Assembly: GCA_964596695.1 (NCBI GenBank)
Contig: CAZQVE010000001.1
Span: 372,001-436,000 of the forward strand
DNA: 64,000 nt
DNA from: UBA2112 sp964596695
GTDB lineage: Bacteria > Patescibacteriota > Saccharimonadia > Saccharimonadales > Saccharimonadaceae
Reading direction: 5' to 3'
Part shown: piece by piece, positions 17,669 through 26,412 of the stretch
Layout: each line of letters opens with the position of its first letter
Numbering within the stretch: position 1 is the stretch's first letter
Notes under the pieces: generated by a model
The model's database searches: none
Told to the model about the DNA's origin: nothing
Seen by the model: the letters and a program-made list of their open reading frames with translations, nothing else
Program-made: the position numbers and the translations under genes

Positions 17669-18362
17669 CGTGTTGCTGAGTATGCGCGACTTGACGAGTA
17701 GCAGGTCGCAAGCTGAAAGCTGGATACGGCTCGGTAAGGTGACGGTTGATGGCCGTACCGTGACGAAGCCCGGTCTGTTCGTACGCGAAGACGCCGAGAT
17801 TCAGCTGACAGCAACGGAGCGATATGTCAGCCGGGCGGGACTGAAGCTCGCCAGCGTCGCCGAACTTATTGGCGTTGACTTTCACGACAAGACTGTCTTG
17901 GACGTAGGTAGTAGTACCGGCGGGTTCACTGACTATGCACTGCAGCATGGGGCGAAGAAAGTTATTGCTGTTGATGTCGGTACTGATCAACTGCACCCGA
18001 GCTTGCATGGACACGAACGTATCGAGTTGCACGAGAAAACCGATGTTCGGGACTTCTCGACGGATCAGCAGATTGATCTTGTCGTCATCGATGTGAGCTT
18101 TATCAGTTTACGCGATATATTGCCGTCGGTCGTGCGTATCGCGCCGAAGGCGCAGGTGGTTGCTATGGTCAAACCGCAGTTCGAGGCGGGGCGTAAGCAG
18201 ATACACAAAGGGGTTATCAAAAACGATTCAGTACGCCGACAGATTCTTCGTGATTTTGAGGCATGGGCAAAATCACTGTTCGTTATTGTAGATAAACGCG
18301 ATAGTGACGTCGCGGGTAGCAAGGGTAATCGCGAGAGATTTTACTTACTCCGTATTTGTTAA
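17652..18362 (+). CDS. tlyA: TlyA family rRNA 2'-O-methyltransferase
   Basis: 236 residues. An N-terminal S4 RNA-binding domain (RLDVLLSMRDLTSSRSQAES) is followed by an FtsJ-type methyltransferase with SAM motif LDVGSSTGGFTDYAL, then DVSFISLRDILP and VKPQFEAGR. TlyA methylates cytidines in 16S and/or 23S rRNA. It ends the rpsF-to-tlyA cluster. Confidence 0.92.
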   Translation: MKQRLDVLLSMRDLTSSRSQAESWIRLGKVTVDGRTVTKPGLFVREDAEIQLTATERYVSRAGLKLASVAELIGVDFHDKTVLDVGSSTGGFTDYALQHGAKKVIAVDVGTDQLHPSLHGHERIELHEKTDVRDFSTDQQIDLVVIDVSFISLRDILPSVVRIAPKAQVVAMVKPQFEAGRKQIHKGVIKNDSVRRQILRDFEAWAKSLFVIVDKRDSDVAGSKGNRERFYLLRIC

Positions 18363-18393
18363 AAATCTCATAATTTCAGTTTGGACGAGTACT

Positions 18394-18475
18394 TATAATC
18401 AGGATAGCTTCCAAGGTGGAGGCTTGTATGTGACGGAAGGTCCGTCGTTACCTTAACAAGGAAGGGGTGATCTGC
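18394..18475 (+). promoter_or_regulatory. Promoter and leader of the Pro/His-rich protein
   Basis: TATAAT at 18394-18399, then a leader of about 70 nt with overlapping small stems (GACGG/CCGTC, AAGGT/ACCTT, CCTT/AAGG), the last involving the Shine-Dalgarno AAGGAAGGGG before ATG 18476. Confidence 0.5.
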
Positions 18476-20317
18476 ATGAGCAGACCGCCTGCACGTCGTA
18501 AAACGGCGGCCCTTATTGGGGTGGTAGGTATCGCTATGATGTCTGTTGCCCTGGCGGGCCCAGCCGTAGCAGAACCACCGCCAACCACACCAGTGGTTCC
18601 GACCCCGGTTCAGCCTGCACCGCAGGCACCTCAGGCGCCGCAACAGGGATCTCGGCAGATGCCTCGGTTACCTCAGGTGCCAGTAAGTCCGCCGAAGCCG
18701 GAATCGCCGCCTGTGCCAGTGGTACCGCCACCGGCACCTGCACCCGTACCCGTACCTCAGCCGCCCTCGCAGCCGGCCGAGATACCTTCGGTGCAATCAC
18801 CGCCTGTTGTACCAAAACCCGATCGCGGAAATACGAAGCCGGAAGTTCCTTCAGCGCCTCAGGCGCCTGTCAATCAGGCACCCAAGGCTCCTGAGAACCC
18901 GCCTCCGGTTCCGCCATCGCCACCACAACCGGCACCCCGTAAGGTACCGCAACAGGTGACGCCAAAAAACAGTCCGCCGCCGTCGACGGAAACATCGCCG
19001 CCTCCGCAACGGCCATCGTCGAACGGTCCGCAAGGTCCGCACGGCACGGCGCCGGAGCAGAGGCAGCAGGGTCCCGGTGAACATCACCAGCGGCCTAATG
19101 GTGACAACCAAGGTGATCACCATAACGGTCCGCCGAGTGGTAGAGACCACGATGGCGACCATCATGGAAACCCACCGTCGGATCACGATCCGCAATCGGG
19201 CGACCACAACGGCAACCATCACGGAAACCCGCCGTCGGATCACAATCCGCGGCAGGGCGACCACAATGGTCGGGATCATGGTAACGGGAATGATGATCAT
19301 CAGCCGCCAGGGCAACCAGGTGGCGACGGACATCACCATCCCAAGCCAGGTCATGATGGTCACCATGATCATCACGGTGACCACCATCCGGGCAAGCCGG
19401 TGCCACTGCCGCCACCGCCGCCAAACCATGGTTTCCCGGACTGGGGGCATAAGCACCCAAAGCCGGCACCGCCGGCAATTCCGGTGCACAATCACAACCC
19501 GCTGCCGGGTCATGGTCATGGCGATCACGACCGCGATCACAGAGGTGGCCACGGCCACCATGGCGGTCCGCCGCCACCGATCGTACCGGGAGTGAATTGG
19601 CACGACCACTGGCGAGATCACGGCAATCACCATTTGCCGCCGCCCGACCCCGACATCTTCATCCGGGGCGACAACAACCACGTGGTAATCGTGAACAACG
19701 TTACTAATATCACTAATGTGAACGTGGTGGACAACTCCAGCGACCTCTACCTGACGAACCTCGTCACGGGACGGACGCTGTACTACCAGGGTATCGCGTA
19801 TGGCACGCCGTATGCGCTACCGGGTGGATGGTGCGGTGGGTCAGGCGGTTATTGGGCCTGGTCCGCAGGAGTAGGCGGAGCATTCGTTGGTGGAGGCGTT
19901 TTCAGCGCCAGCAATGGTTGTGGCTACGTGCCACCGCCGCCACCGCCGCCACCGCTGGTGATCTACTCGTCCGGCTACCAGCCGTACTATGTAGATAACT
20001 ACGTGGAGGTCGAAGGTTGCGGGTGCGTGTATGCGAATAACACGTACTTCTTCGGCCAGCAGCAGCAGGTGACACTTCCGGGTCAGGCTCAGCCTCAGAC
20101 GGCATTCGTGCCGACGAGCTGGTCGCCGGATATCATCACCCAGCAACCCACGCAAGGATTGCCTCCGTTCATTACCGGGGTTAATCCAACTGATTCGTCG
20201 GTAAACTGGTTCGCCAGGCAGCCGACGATTCTGTGGGTCGGCATTGGCATCGTCGTGATCGGTTTACTCGGTCTGGCGTATGTCAATCGGCAGCGCCTCG
20301 TGGGCGTTTTCCGGTGA
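18476..20317 (+). CDS. Secreted Pro-rich and His/Asp/Gly-rich surface protein
   Basis: 613 residues from ATG 18476; GTG 18467 is a poorer start because it lies in the Shine-Dalgarno region. A signal peptide (basic start, hydrophobic core, AGPAVA then EPPP) precedes a 170-residue proline-rich stretch and then about 190 residues of degenerate repeats built on units such as HHGNPPSDHNP, very rich in His, Asp, Gly and Asn. After that comes an Asn/Val-rich segment, a Gly-rich domain with a few Cys, PPPPPPPP, and a C-terminal hydrophobic span (residues about 580-600) with a short basic tail. The His/Asp repeats could bind divalent metals. The end resembles a sortase signal, with LPPFITG well before the span. 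No family was recognised. Confidence 0.75.
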   Translation: MSRPPARRKTAALIGVVGIAMMSVALAGPAVAEPPPTTPVVPTPVQPAPQAPQAPQQGSRQMPRLPQVPVSPPKPESPPVPVVPPPAPAPVPVPQPPSQPAEIPSVQSPPVVPKPDRGNTKPEVPSAPQAPVNQAPKAPENPPPVPPSPPQPAPRKVPQQVTPKNSPPPSTETSPPPQRPSSNGPQGPHGTAPEQRQQGPGEHHQRPNGDNQGDHHNGPPSGRDHDGDHHGNPPSDHDPQSGDHNGNHHGNPPSDHNPRQGDHNGRDHGNGNDDHQPPGQPGGDGHHHPKPGHDGHHDHHGDHHPGKPVPLPPPPPNHGFPDWGHKHPKPAPPAIPVHNHNPLPGHGHGDHDRDHRGGHGHHGGPPPPIVPGVNWHDHWRDHGNHHLPPPDPDIFIRGDNNHVVIVNNVTNITNVNVVDNSSDLYLTNLVTGRTLYYQGIAYGTPYALPGGWCGGSGGYWAWSAGVGGAFVGGGVFSASNGCGYVPPPPPPPPLVIYSSGYQPYYVDNYVEVEGCGCVYANNTYFFGQQQQVTLPGQAQPQTAFVPTSWSPDIITQQPTQGLPPFITGVNPTDSSVNWFARQPTILWVGIGIVVIGLLGLAYVNRQRLVGVFR

Positions 20318-20321
20318 CACT

Positions 20322-20987
20322 ATGGGATACCGCGGTTTAGCTAGCGCGGTTCTCGTCTGTGTCGTAGTTAGTGGAGGAGTGATAGCCGCCGAATCGGTGC
20401 ATATCGGTTCGGAGGATCCATCGCCGGCGGCGACGGCAGCTATACCGCTGTCGCCGTCGGCACCTTCGCCAACCTCACCAGTGCCGGAACCTGTCGACAT
20501 ACCGCCGGGAATACCGCAGACGCTGTCCGTGCAAACGGCTAGCGACATCCTGATTGACCGCGCGCCGGTTGATCAGACGTTGCTGACCGTGCGGGCGGAC
20601 GGAGCGGTCAAACCTGGTGATAAGCCAGGGCTGTACGTTGCAGACAACGTATCGACGCTACCCGGTACACATCAGGGAACGGTCATCATCGGAGGACATG
20701 CCAAGGCGAGTCACGACATGGTGTTCAATCCGCTGATGCAGCTGGGTCAGGATGATATGCAGCATTCGCAGGTCAGCCTGCAGATGCCCCAGGGTCAGTT
20801 GACCTACACCATCGAGGCGTTATACCTCGTGGACAAGGTCGACCTACCGACACAGCACGCGCTTGCAGACAACCGGCCCGGCCGGGTGGAGCTGATCACG
20901 TGTGATGTCGAGGATGGCAACGACACCTTTCAGAACCTGATCGTCGTTGCATGCGATGCGTCTCACCGGGGATGTAGCGCTGTATGA
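20322..20987 (+). CDS. Sortase (class E/F-like) with the usual Arg replaced
   Basis: 221 residues from ATG 20322, five nt after the previous stop. One membrane span (residues 5-23) and a Pro/Ser linker precede the sortase barrel. IGGHAKA places the catalytic His at 126 and ELITC the Cys at 194. The Arg normally found about ten residues later is Gln204 (FQNLIVVA), so the enzyme may be altered or may use a different residue. Sortases join surface proteins to the cell wall or to each other; the upstream protein is the obvious substrate candidate. The pair ends in a strong terminator. Confidence 0.75.
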   Translation: MGYRGLASAVLVCVVVSGGVIAAESVHIGSEDPSPAATAAIPLSPSAPSPTSPVPEPVDIPPGIPQTLSVQTASDILIDRAPVDQTLLTVRADGAVKPGDKPGLYVADNVSTLPGTHQGTVIIGGHAKASHDMVFNPLMQLGQDDMQHSQVSLQMPQGQLTYTIEALYLVDKVDLPTQHALADNRPGRVELITCDVEDGNDTFQNLIVVACDASHRGCSAV

Positions 20988-21034
20988 CGATAGACCGCGT
21001 GCCTCACCGGTACAAATAGTGAGCATGTACATTT

Positions 21035-21065
21035 CGCCCCGGGTCATTACGACCCGGGGCGTTTT
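21035..21065 (+). terminator. Intrinsic terminator after the sortase
   Basis: CGCCCCGGGTC (21035-21045) pairs with GACCCGGGGCG (21051-21061), followed by TTTT. It lies before the convergent ychF gene. Confidence 0.9.
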
Positions 21066-21095
21066 CAATTAACAAGCGTGCCAAAGGCAAAGTTT

Positions 21096-22178
21096 CTATA
21101 CGTTGAAGCGGAATTCGACTATGTCACCTGGTTGCATGACATAGGTCTTGCCTTCGGTGCGGACTTTGCCAGCGGCCTTTGCTGCTTGTTCGCTGCCTGC
21201 GGCGACCAGGTCGTCATAATCAACGATTTGCGCGGCGATGAACCCGCGTTCGAAGTCGGTGTGAATCACACCTGCTGCCTGCGGAGCAGTGTAGCCTTGG
21301 TGGATCGTCCAGGCACGGACTTCTTTCGGTCCGGCGGTCAGGTAACTTTGTAGCCCAAGCGTATCGTAGGCGCTATGGATGAGTTGTTGTAGACCAGTCT
21401 CGCTCACGCCGTAACTTTCCAGCAGTTCGGTTGCTTCCACGACCGACAGGTCTTTGATCTCTTCCTCTAGCTTGGCACAGACGAACAAGCTTTTCGCTGG
21501 AGCGACTAGGTTGGCAAGTTCCTGTTTGCGGCTATCGCTTGTCAGATCGTTTTCGTCCACGTTGAACGCGTAGATGACGGGCTTTGCGGTTAGCAGCTGT
21601 AGCCCGCTGAGCTTTTCCTCGTCCAGCGAGGGCAGGGCAGACAGCGGCGTACCCTCTGACAGGTGACGCTGTAGGCTTTCCAGATAGGTTGCTACTTCGC
21701 GTTTAGCGGGCAGAGCCTTGGCTTCCTTCTGCACCTTGGGCAGGTGTTTTTCAATCGTTTGCAGGTCGGCAAGGATCAGTTCGGTGTTGATGATTTCGAT
21801 ATCGGCTTTCGGGTCGACTGGCGCTTCGTCATGGCGCAGGATGTCATCGTTTTCAAACGCGCGCACCACATGCACTATCGCGTCGGTCTTGCGGATGTTG
21901 TCGAGGAATTTGTTGCCCAGGCCTTCACCTTTGCTGGCGCCCGCCACCAGTCCGGCGATATCGACGAATGTCACGGTCGCTGGTATAAGCTTTTCCGCTG
22001 AATACATTTTTTGCAGTACGTCCAAACGATCGTCCGGCACGGGAACAATTCCTGTGTTCGGTTCGATAGTTGCGAAAGGGTAATTAGCCGCCAAAATATC
22101 CGCCCTGGTCAGGGCGTTGAAGAGTGTTGATTTGCCGACATTTGGCAAGCCGACGATTCCGATTTGAAGTGAACTCAT
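21096..22178 (-). CDS. ychF: Redox-regulated ATPase YchF
   Basis: 360 residues, normal length. P-loop GLPNVGKS is at 10-17, DIAGLVAGASKGEGLGN is the G2/G3 region, and NVDE replaces NKxD, which gives the family its preference for ATP. The C-terminal TGS-like domain has TAGPKEVRAWTI and GDIVEFRFNV. It is a ribosome-associated regulator. A TATAAT lies 8 nt upstream of the ATG. Confidence 0.96.
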   Translation of the reverse strand: MSSLQIGIVGLPNVGKSTLFNALTRADILAANYPFATIEPNTGIVPVPDDRLDVLQKMYSAEKLIPATVTFVDIAGLVAGASKGEGLGNKFLDNIRKTDAIVHVVRAFENDDILRHDEAPVDPKADIEIINTELILADLQTIEKHLPKVQKEAKALPAKREVATYLESLQRHLSEGTPLSALPSLDEEKLSGLQLLTAKPVIYAFNVDENDLTSDSRKQELANLVAPAKSLFVCAKLEEEIKDLSVVEATELLESYGVSETGLQQLIHSAYDTLGLQSYLTAGPKEVRAWTIHQGYTAPQAAGVIHTDFERGFIAAQIVDYDDLVAAGSEQAAKAAGKVRTEGKTYVMQPGDIVEFRFNV

Positions 22179-22186
22179 TAAACAAC

Positions 22187-22195
22187 ATTATAACA
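22187..22195 (-). promoter_or_regulatory. Extended -10 promoter for ychF
   Basis: On the minus strand TGT plus TATAAT (22192-22187), 8 nt before ATG 22178. Confidence 0.6.
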
Positions 22196-22222
22196 GAGGT
22201 GAAAAGTTTAATCCATTCTTCA

Positions 22223-22238
22223 TGATACTATTGAGTAA
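22223..22238 (+). promoter_or_regulatory. Extended -10 promoter, leaderless start
   Basis: TGA (22223-22225) plus TACTAT (22226-22231), 6 nt, then ATG 22238. It is divergent from ychF, with only 59 nt between the two start codons. Confidence 0.5.
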
Positions 22239-22978
22239 TGGAAATACTACCCTACATTTTTATTGCAATGGTAGGGTTTGTCTCTGGAATTGTCTCTGGA
22301 ATCAGCGGCGGAGGCGGCGCGATGCTCATGATCCCCGCTTTTATTTTTGCTGGACTTTCGCCCCAAATGGCAGTTGCGACTGCCAAGCTGAGCGGGTTAG
22401 GCGGGGATTTCGGTGGTCTTAGTGGTTTTCTAAAGTCTGGGCATATTCGAAAAGACATCATAAAAGTGATGACGCCAATTGCTATTGTTGTCGGTCTCAT
22501 AACCCCGTTGGTATTTATGGTGGCAGAGAGTAGGGGCTTTCAGATAGCCATAGCGGTTTTTATGATTCTTATGTTGCCAACACTTTTCGTAAAGAAAAAG
22601 ACACTTAAGCGTCCAAGCCGTAGGCATAAATCAATCGGCTATGTTCTCTACACTTGTGTCTTGTTTTTGCAGGGCATCTTTAGCGGCGGCGTTGGCAGTT
22701 TGGCGGTATATGTTCTGACGCTTTTGTTCGGAGCAACAAAAATCGAAACCATGGCAACGCGTCGCGCTATTGTCGCAGTCATGTCGCCCATCGCTCTTAT
22801 CGCGCTGTACGTTACGGGCTTTATCAATGTCGGGCTGGGGATTGCAGGGTTGGTGCCTGCGTTTATAGGAACCTACATGGGTACAAGAATCGTGTTAAAG
22901 CGTGGCGAGATGTTTGTAAGTATCGTGTTGGCAGTTACAATCTTGATTTCGAGCATCATTCTGCTGATTACAGCATAG
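22238..22978 (+). CDS. TauE/SafE family sulfite/organosulfonate exporter-like permease
   Basis: 246 residues with seven or eight membrane helices. The N-terminal signature GFVSGIVSGISGGGGAMLMIPAF and its degenerate repeat FLQGIFSGGVGSLAVYVLT are typical of TauE/SafE (DUF81) permeases that move sulfur-containing or other small anions. Substrate unproven. A link with the sulfite-oxidase-like gene 17 kb away is possible but only a guess. Confidence 0.85.
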   Translation: MEILPYIFIAMVGFVSGIVSGISGGGGAMLMIPAFIFAGLSPQMAVATAKLSGLGGDFGGLSGFLKSGHIRKDIIKVMTPIAIVVGLITPLVFMVAESRGFQIAIAVFMILMLPTLFVKKKTLKRPSRRHKSIGYVLYTCVLFLQGIFSGGVGSLAVYVLTLLFGATKIETMATRRAIVAVMSPIALIALYVTGFINVGLGIAGLVPAFIGTYMGTRIVLKRGEMFVSIVLAVTILISSIILLITA

Positions 22979-23044
22979 TGTAATGTACTATCTCTGAAGC
23001 GAACTCATATTTCGGTCATTACAACAGCACATCCATACCGGTTA

Positions 23045-23060
23045 TGTTATATTTGAGCTA
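23045..23060 (+). promoter_or_regulatory. Extended -10 promoter, leaderless start
   Basis: TGT (23045-23047) plus TATATT (23048-23053), 6 nt, then ATG 23060. Confidence 0.6.
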
Positions 23061-24361
23061 TGGACAATAACCAAAACCCAGACACGAATCCCTCACCAAG
23101 CCCTATACCGACGCCCCCCACTATGCCTCCTATAGTGCCACCGAAACGTCAGTGGTACAAACGAAAATTGTTCTGGATACCCGTCGCGGTAATCCTTGTA
23201 GTGGTCGCAGCGGCCGGGGCAGGATACGCGTACTATGTGTCGCTAGACAAGCCGCAAGAGAAGCAAGTGGAGCAGCATGACACCGATGTTAAAACCGTCG
23301 TCAAATCTAGTCCGCACGCGTTTGTATATGTGAGTACCGCAGAAAAGACGGCCGAAAACTGTTCACTGAGAACCGATACTGTTCACTATATGAACCTCGA
23401 TAGTCAAAAGGTAACGAATGTCATCACGCTTGATGACTACCAGAACGCAACTGCGTTCGCGACATATCATGACCTTGTCGTGTTCGCTACGACGCCAAGC
23501 TGTGGCAGCAAAGAGGGCTCCACTATATGGCTAAGTCACGACAGCGGTAGAACGTATAAGAAGATTTACGCCACCGAGAGCAAGACTGGCCGTATCACCA
23601 GTATTGCGTTTTCTACTGATGGCACTGAAGTGGCATTCGGACTTTTGCCGGCGTACGACAAGCCCAATTCGGTCAAAGCGATCAACGTCGACTCCACCGA
23701 AGTACACAATCTCTTCACCGGTACTATCGCCGAAGGCCAGACAATGGGTGTGTCCTACTACGTGAAGTCCTACGACCGAGAGAAACAGCGCGTTTATTAT
23801 GTAGAGGGCTGTTATGCCTGCGACCAAACCGCACCGACTAACATGCTGCAATACGACCTGAAGAGCGGCAAAAGCAGCACCGTTATCGAACGGTCTGAAA
23901 ACTTTATCGGCCCCACGCCAGTCATCAACAGCGATGCTACCAGGGCGGTCCGCGTAGAATTTAACCGCAGTGATGACTCTGAATTAACACAATCTATCGT
24001 CAAAGAATTCGATCTCGCGACCAAAAAGCAGGTTAACTTCGCAACCTACACTGGCCCCACTTCGGCAGGCTCTGCGCTTGCTGGTTACACGGCCGACGAC
24101 TCGGTATACTACACTGCTGGTAAAAAGATCATAACCATTGCCAAAAACGGAGCGACGTCAGAGCTCACGCAGGTACCCGACCAGATGTCTGGGGTGTACT
24201 ACGTCGGCAAGACGCGTGTCATCTACAGTATCAATGACCAGACTGGCGGCGGAGAAGTAATCGATTACGACATCAAGTCCGGTGAATCGACGCAATTGCT
24301 CAAATACGAATATCCAACGTTTCCCCTCGGCGTAAGCTATTCAGTCACACGAAATCACTGA
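23060..24361 (+). CDS. Membrane-anchored protein with a probable extracellular beta-propeller
   Basis: 433 residues. The N-terminal 35 are Pro/Asn/Ser-rich and cytoplasmic, KRKLFWIPVAVILVVVAAAG begins a single membrane span, and about 370 residues follow outside. The outer part has spaced beta motifs (TIWLSHDSGRTYKKIY, ITSIAFSTDGTEVAFG, RVYYVEGC) like PD40/WD40 blades. The ligand is unknown. Its 3' end overlaps the convergent gene by 7 nt. Confidence 0.65.
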   Translation: MDNNQNPDTNPSPSPIPTPPTMPPIVPPKRQWYKRKLFWIPVAVILVVVAAAGAGYAYYVSLDKPQEKQVEQHDTDVKTVVKSSPHAFVYVSTAEKTAENCSLRTDTVHYMNLDSQKVTNVITLDDYQNATAFATYHDLVVFATTPSCGSKEGSTIWLSHDSGRTYKKIYATESKTGRITSIAFSTDGTEVAFGLLPAYDKPNSVKAINVDSTEVHNLFTGTIAEGQTMGVSYYVKSYDREKQRVYYVEGCYACDQTAPTNMLQYDLKSGKSSTVIERSENFIGPTPVINSDATRAVRVEFNRSDDSELTQSIVKEFDLATKKQVNFATYTGPTSAGSALAGYTADDSVYYTAGKKIITIAKNGATSELTQVPDQMSGVYYVGKTRVIYSINDQTGGGEVIDYDIKSGESTQLLKYEYPTFPLGVSYSVTRNH

Positions 24362-24819
24362 TGAGCTAGGAAGAGCCCGACAGGTGTCGAAAGCGCCAAG
24401 GCGGTGATCACTATGTAAGTCCAGACCTTTAGCTGCGACGGCTTTGCGCCGTGGACGTGCCAGCCTAGTAGCACAAGTGCCGCGACAAACAATACGCTTC
24501 CTACTATCGTCAGCGGTATATTCCCGCCCAATTCAGCGTATTTTATAGCGGTACTTCCGATTACCAGTGCATTACCTACGTTGAACAGGCCGAAGACCGT
24601 GTAGGCTAGTCGTTCTTTGCCCTTGCGACCAAGCTTTGCGATAACTCCACCCAAAAATATTTGTGCTATGCCGACAATCAGCACCAAGTACGCACTTGCC
24701 CACATGGCGAACGTACTTGGTTGCTTAGCAAAAAACGCTGATAGTACGCCGCCCGCCACGATTGCCAAGACGCCGGTAACCGTATACGTGCGTACTATGC
24801 CTCGACCGAATATGTTCAT
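24355..24819 (-). CDS. Four-helix membrane protein, unknown function
   Basis: 154 residues with hydrophobic segments near 15-30, 38-58, 75-95 and 103-122, and a fifth near 133-152. A basic loop (KLGRKGKERLA) separates the second and third. No family was recognised. Start ATG 24819 has a -10 element 6 nt upstream. Confidence 0.6.
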   Translation of the reverse strand: MNIFGRGIVRTYTVTGVLAIVAGGVLSAFFAKQPSTFAMWASAYLVLIVGIAQIFLGGVIAKLGRKGKERLAYTVFGLFNVGNALVIGSTAIKYAELGGNIPLTIVGSVLFVAALVLLGWHVHGAKPSQLKVWTYIVITALALSTPVGLFLAHQ

Positions 24820-24831
24820 ACATCTAGTGTA
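24820..24831 (-). promoter_or_regulatory. -10 promoter, leaderless start
   Basis: On the minus strand TACACT (24831-24826), 6 nt, then ATG 24819. Confidence 0.5.
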
Positions 24832-24859
24832 CTACTTTTCAAGAGCGAGAAAGTATCTT

Positions 24860-25258
24860 CTAGACGTTGAACTTGCCTTCGCGTTCTGGCTGGCTCATGA
24901 TCTCTATGACTGTTAGATCCCGGCGTCCTTTGGCGGGTATAAAGACCGTTACCTTGTCACCAACTTTATAACCCAGCAATGCGCAGCCTATAGGCGAGAG
25001 TATGGACACTTTGCCTTCGCGCAGGTTAGCGTCCTCGGGGAATACCAGCCAATACTCCCATACGTGTCCCAGGTCATCGACGAATCGTATATGCGAATTC
25101 ATCGTAATCACGTCGTGTGGTATTTCGCGTGGTTTTACTATTTCCGCTCGTTTCAGCTCGTACAGCAGCGCTAGGTCATAATCATCGTGCGGCTCGCGAT
25201 CGTTCAACAGCTTCTTCAACTTGTCATGGTCGAACTGGGTAACGTAAATCTTCGACAT
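24860..25258 (-). CDS. Rnk/GreA C-terminal-domain protein
   Basis: 132 residues from ATG 25258, chosen because GGAGGTGTC lies just upstream; a longer frame reaching 25492 has no such site. REIPHDVITMNSHIRF is nearly the Rnk signature, and LSPIGCALLGYKVGDKV is the GreA/Rnk FKBP-like fold. Rnk-type proteins bind RNA polymerase near the secondary channel and were named as regulators of nucleoside diphosphate kinase; ndk itself is at 49.9 kb. The N-terminal coiled coil is short, so it is not a cleavage factor like GreA. Confidence 0.85.
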   Translation of the reverse strand: MSKIYVTQFDHDKLKKLLNDREPHDDYDLALLYELKRAEIVKPREIPHDVITMNSHIRFVDDLGHVWEYWLVFPEDANLREGKVSILSPIGCALLGYKVGDKVTVFIPAKGRRDLTVIEIMSQPEREGKFNV

Positions 25259-25403
25259 CGGACACCTCCGTCTCGTTTCATATTCGCAATTAAGTATTAC
25301 TATATTTAGTATACCATTTTTGAGCGAGGTTAGCTCTTCTGCGCCTGTGTTGCTTTGTCGCCATTCTTTTTCTTTCCGTATGGCGCAAATAACGCTTTTT
25401 ATG

Positions 25404-25416
25404 TATGATTCTCCCA
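25404..25416 (+). promoter_or_regulatory. -10 promoter that decides the start at 25416
   Basis: TATGAT (25404-25409), 6 nt, ATG 25416. In-frame upstream starts lie before the promoter. Confidence 0.6.
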
Positions 25417-26222
25417 TGATAGAAATTTCCGACACAAACGTATTGCAGGAATTTAAACTGTTACCCAATGAACTGTCTGGCAAAATCGCCAACGGTATTG
25501 GTCTGGTAGCGCCATTCGACTTTGCGCTCGATGATGAGTGTCGCAGGTGGCTGTCCGACGATATACCGATGTTCGTAACGCGGACACCAGAGCTCGAAAG
25601 CGCCGATGTGACAGTCGAGCTGGCAAAGGAAGTAAGTAGCGAGCTGGCAGTAGCGCCTGCCGTAAAATCTCTGCTTGCCGTGAACCCTGCGGCTATCGGT
25701 TATGCGTGTACGTCAGGTAGTTTTATTGATGGAGTGGAGGGAGAGCGCCGCTTGCAGCACACGATGATCGCAGCTGGCGCAGAGGCTGCCGTAACGACAT
25801 CGGGTGCGCTCGTACAGGCGCTCAACGAGCTAGGGATCAAAAGAATTGGTATCGTGACACCCTATAACCACGATTTATCACAACTACTGGTGGATTACTT
25901 GCGTGAAGCAGGATTCGAAGTCGCGACTGGCGGTTATTTGGGTATGGAGCACGATATCGCGCGGATTAGTACGAGTGCAATTCAGCGCTTGGCCGAGTCG
26001 ATTAATCGTCCGGATATAGAAGCGATATTTTTTAGCTGCACAAATCTCCACACGTTCGATATCATCGAAAAGCTTGAAGCTTATCTCTCAAAGCCGGTGT
26101 TGTCGGCAAATCAAGTGACGATGTGGGCAGTGCTTCGCGCAGGCGGTTTACGCCTGCCTGTTATAAACCAGCGTCTGTTTCAGCGCACCTCTCGGGTTGA
26201 ACCTTCGAACCCTTCGCGGTAA
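25416..26222 (+). CDS. Asp/Glu racemase superfamily protein (maleate isomerase/arylmalonate decarboxylase-like)
   Basis: 268 residues from ATG 25416. Two cysteines in equivalent halves, Cys98 in YACTSGS and Cys208 in SCTNLHT, are the expected acid/base pair. GIKRIGIVTPYNHDLSQLLVDYL and SANQVTMWAVLR also match the maleate isomerase branch. Substrate unknown; amino-acid racemisation for peptidoglycan is one option, but the sequence resembles the maleate/arylmalonate branch more than glutamate racemase. Confidence 0.8.
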   Translation: MIEISDTNVLQEFKLLPNELSGKIANGIGLVAPFDFALDDECRRWLSDDIPMFVTRTPELESADVTVELAKEVSSELAVAPAVKSLLAVNPAAIGYACTSGSFIDGVEGERRLQHTMIAAGAEAAVTTSGALVQALNELGIKRIGIVTPYNHDLSQLLVDYLREAGFEVATGGYLGMEHDIARISTSAIQRLAESINRPDIEAIFFSCTNLHTFDIIEKLEAYLSKPVLSANQVTMWAVLRAGGLRLPVINQRLFQRTSRVEPSNPSR

Positions 26223-26412
26223 TTGAATTTATTGCACGAATGTGCCAAAATACATCCAACTTCAGTTATTGAGGTACATTGACAAGCGGAGGCACAAGAT
26301 GAGGTGCAACGGTACGCTCGACGCGCCGCTTCATCTCATCTTGTGTTTGGTAAGTATACGCAAGCAGGGGCAACCCTGAGGATAGTCCTGTGAGAGTCTG
26401 TAGGGAGTAATC
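26223..26412 (+). promoter_or_regulatory. Promoter and long structured leader of the acyl-CoA dehydrogenase
   Basis: TTGAAT (26223-26228), 17 nt, CAAAAT (26246-26251). The leader of about 155 nt contains a perfect 11-bp inverted repeat, CACAAGATGAG (26293-26303)/CTCATCTTGTG (26335-26345), with further pairing possible inside. GTAGGGAG supplies the Shine-Dalgarno before ATG 26413. There is no U-run after the hairpin, so it is not a simple terminator. Confidence 0.5.

Noticed and set aside
19080..19420. CRISPR-like appearance of the His/Asp repeats
   Set aside because: The repeats are degenerate, have no unique spacers and are in frame with a coding sequence.
18851..19681. Frames of 160-276 aa opposite or shifted within the Pro/His-rich gene
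   Set aside because: Repetitive sequence keeps all frames open; only the plus frame has a signal peptide and membrane anchor.
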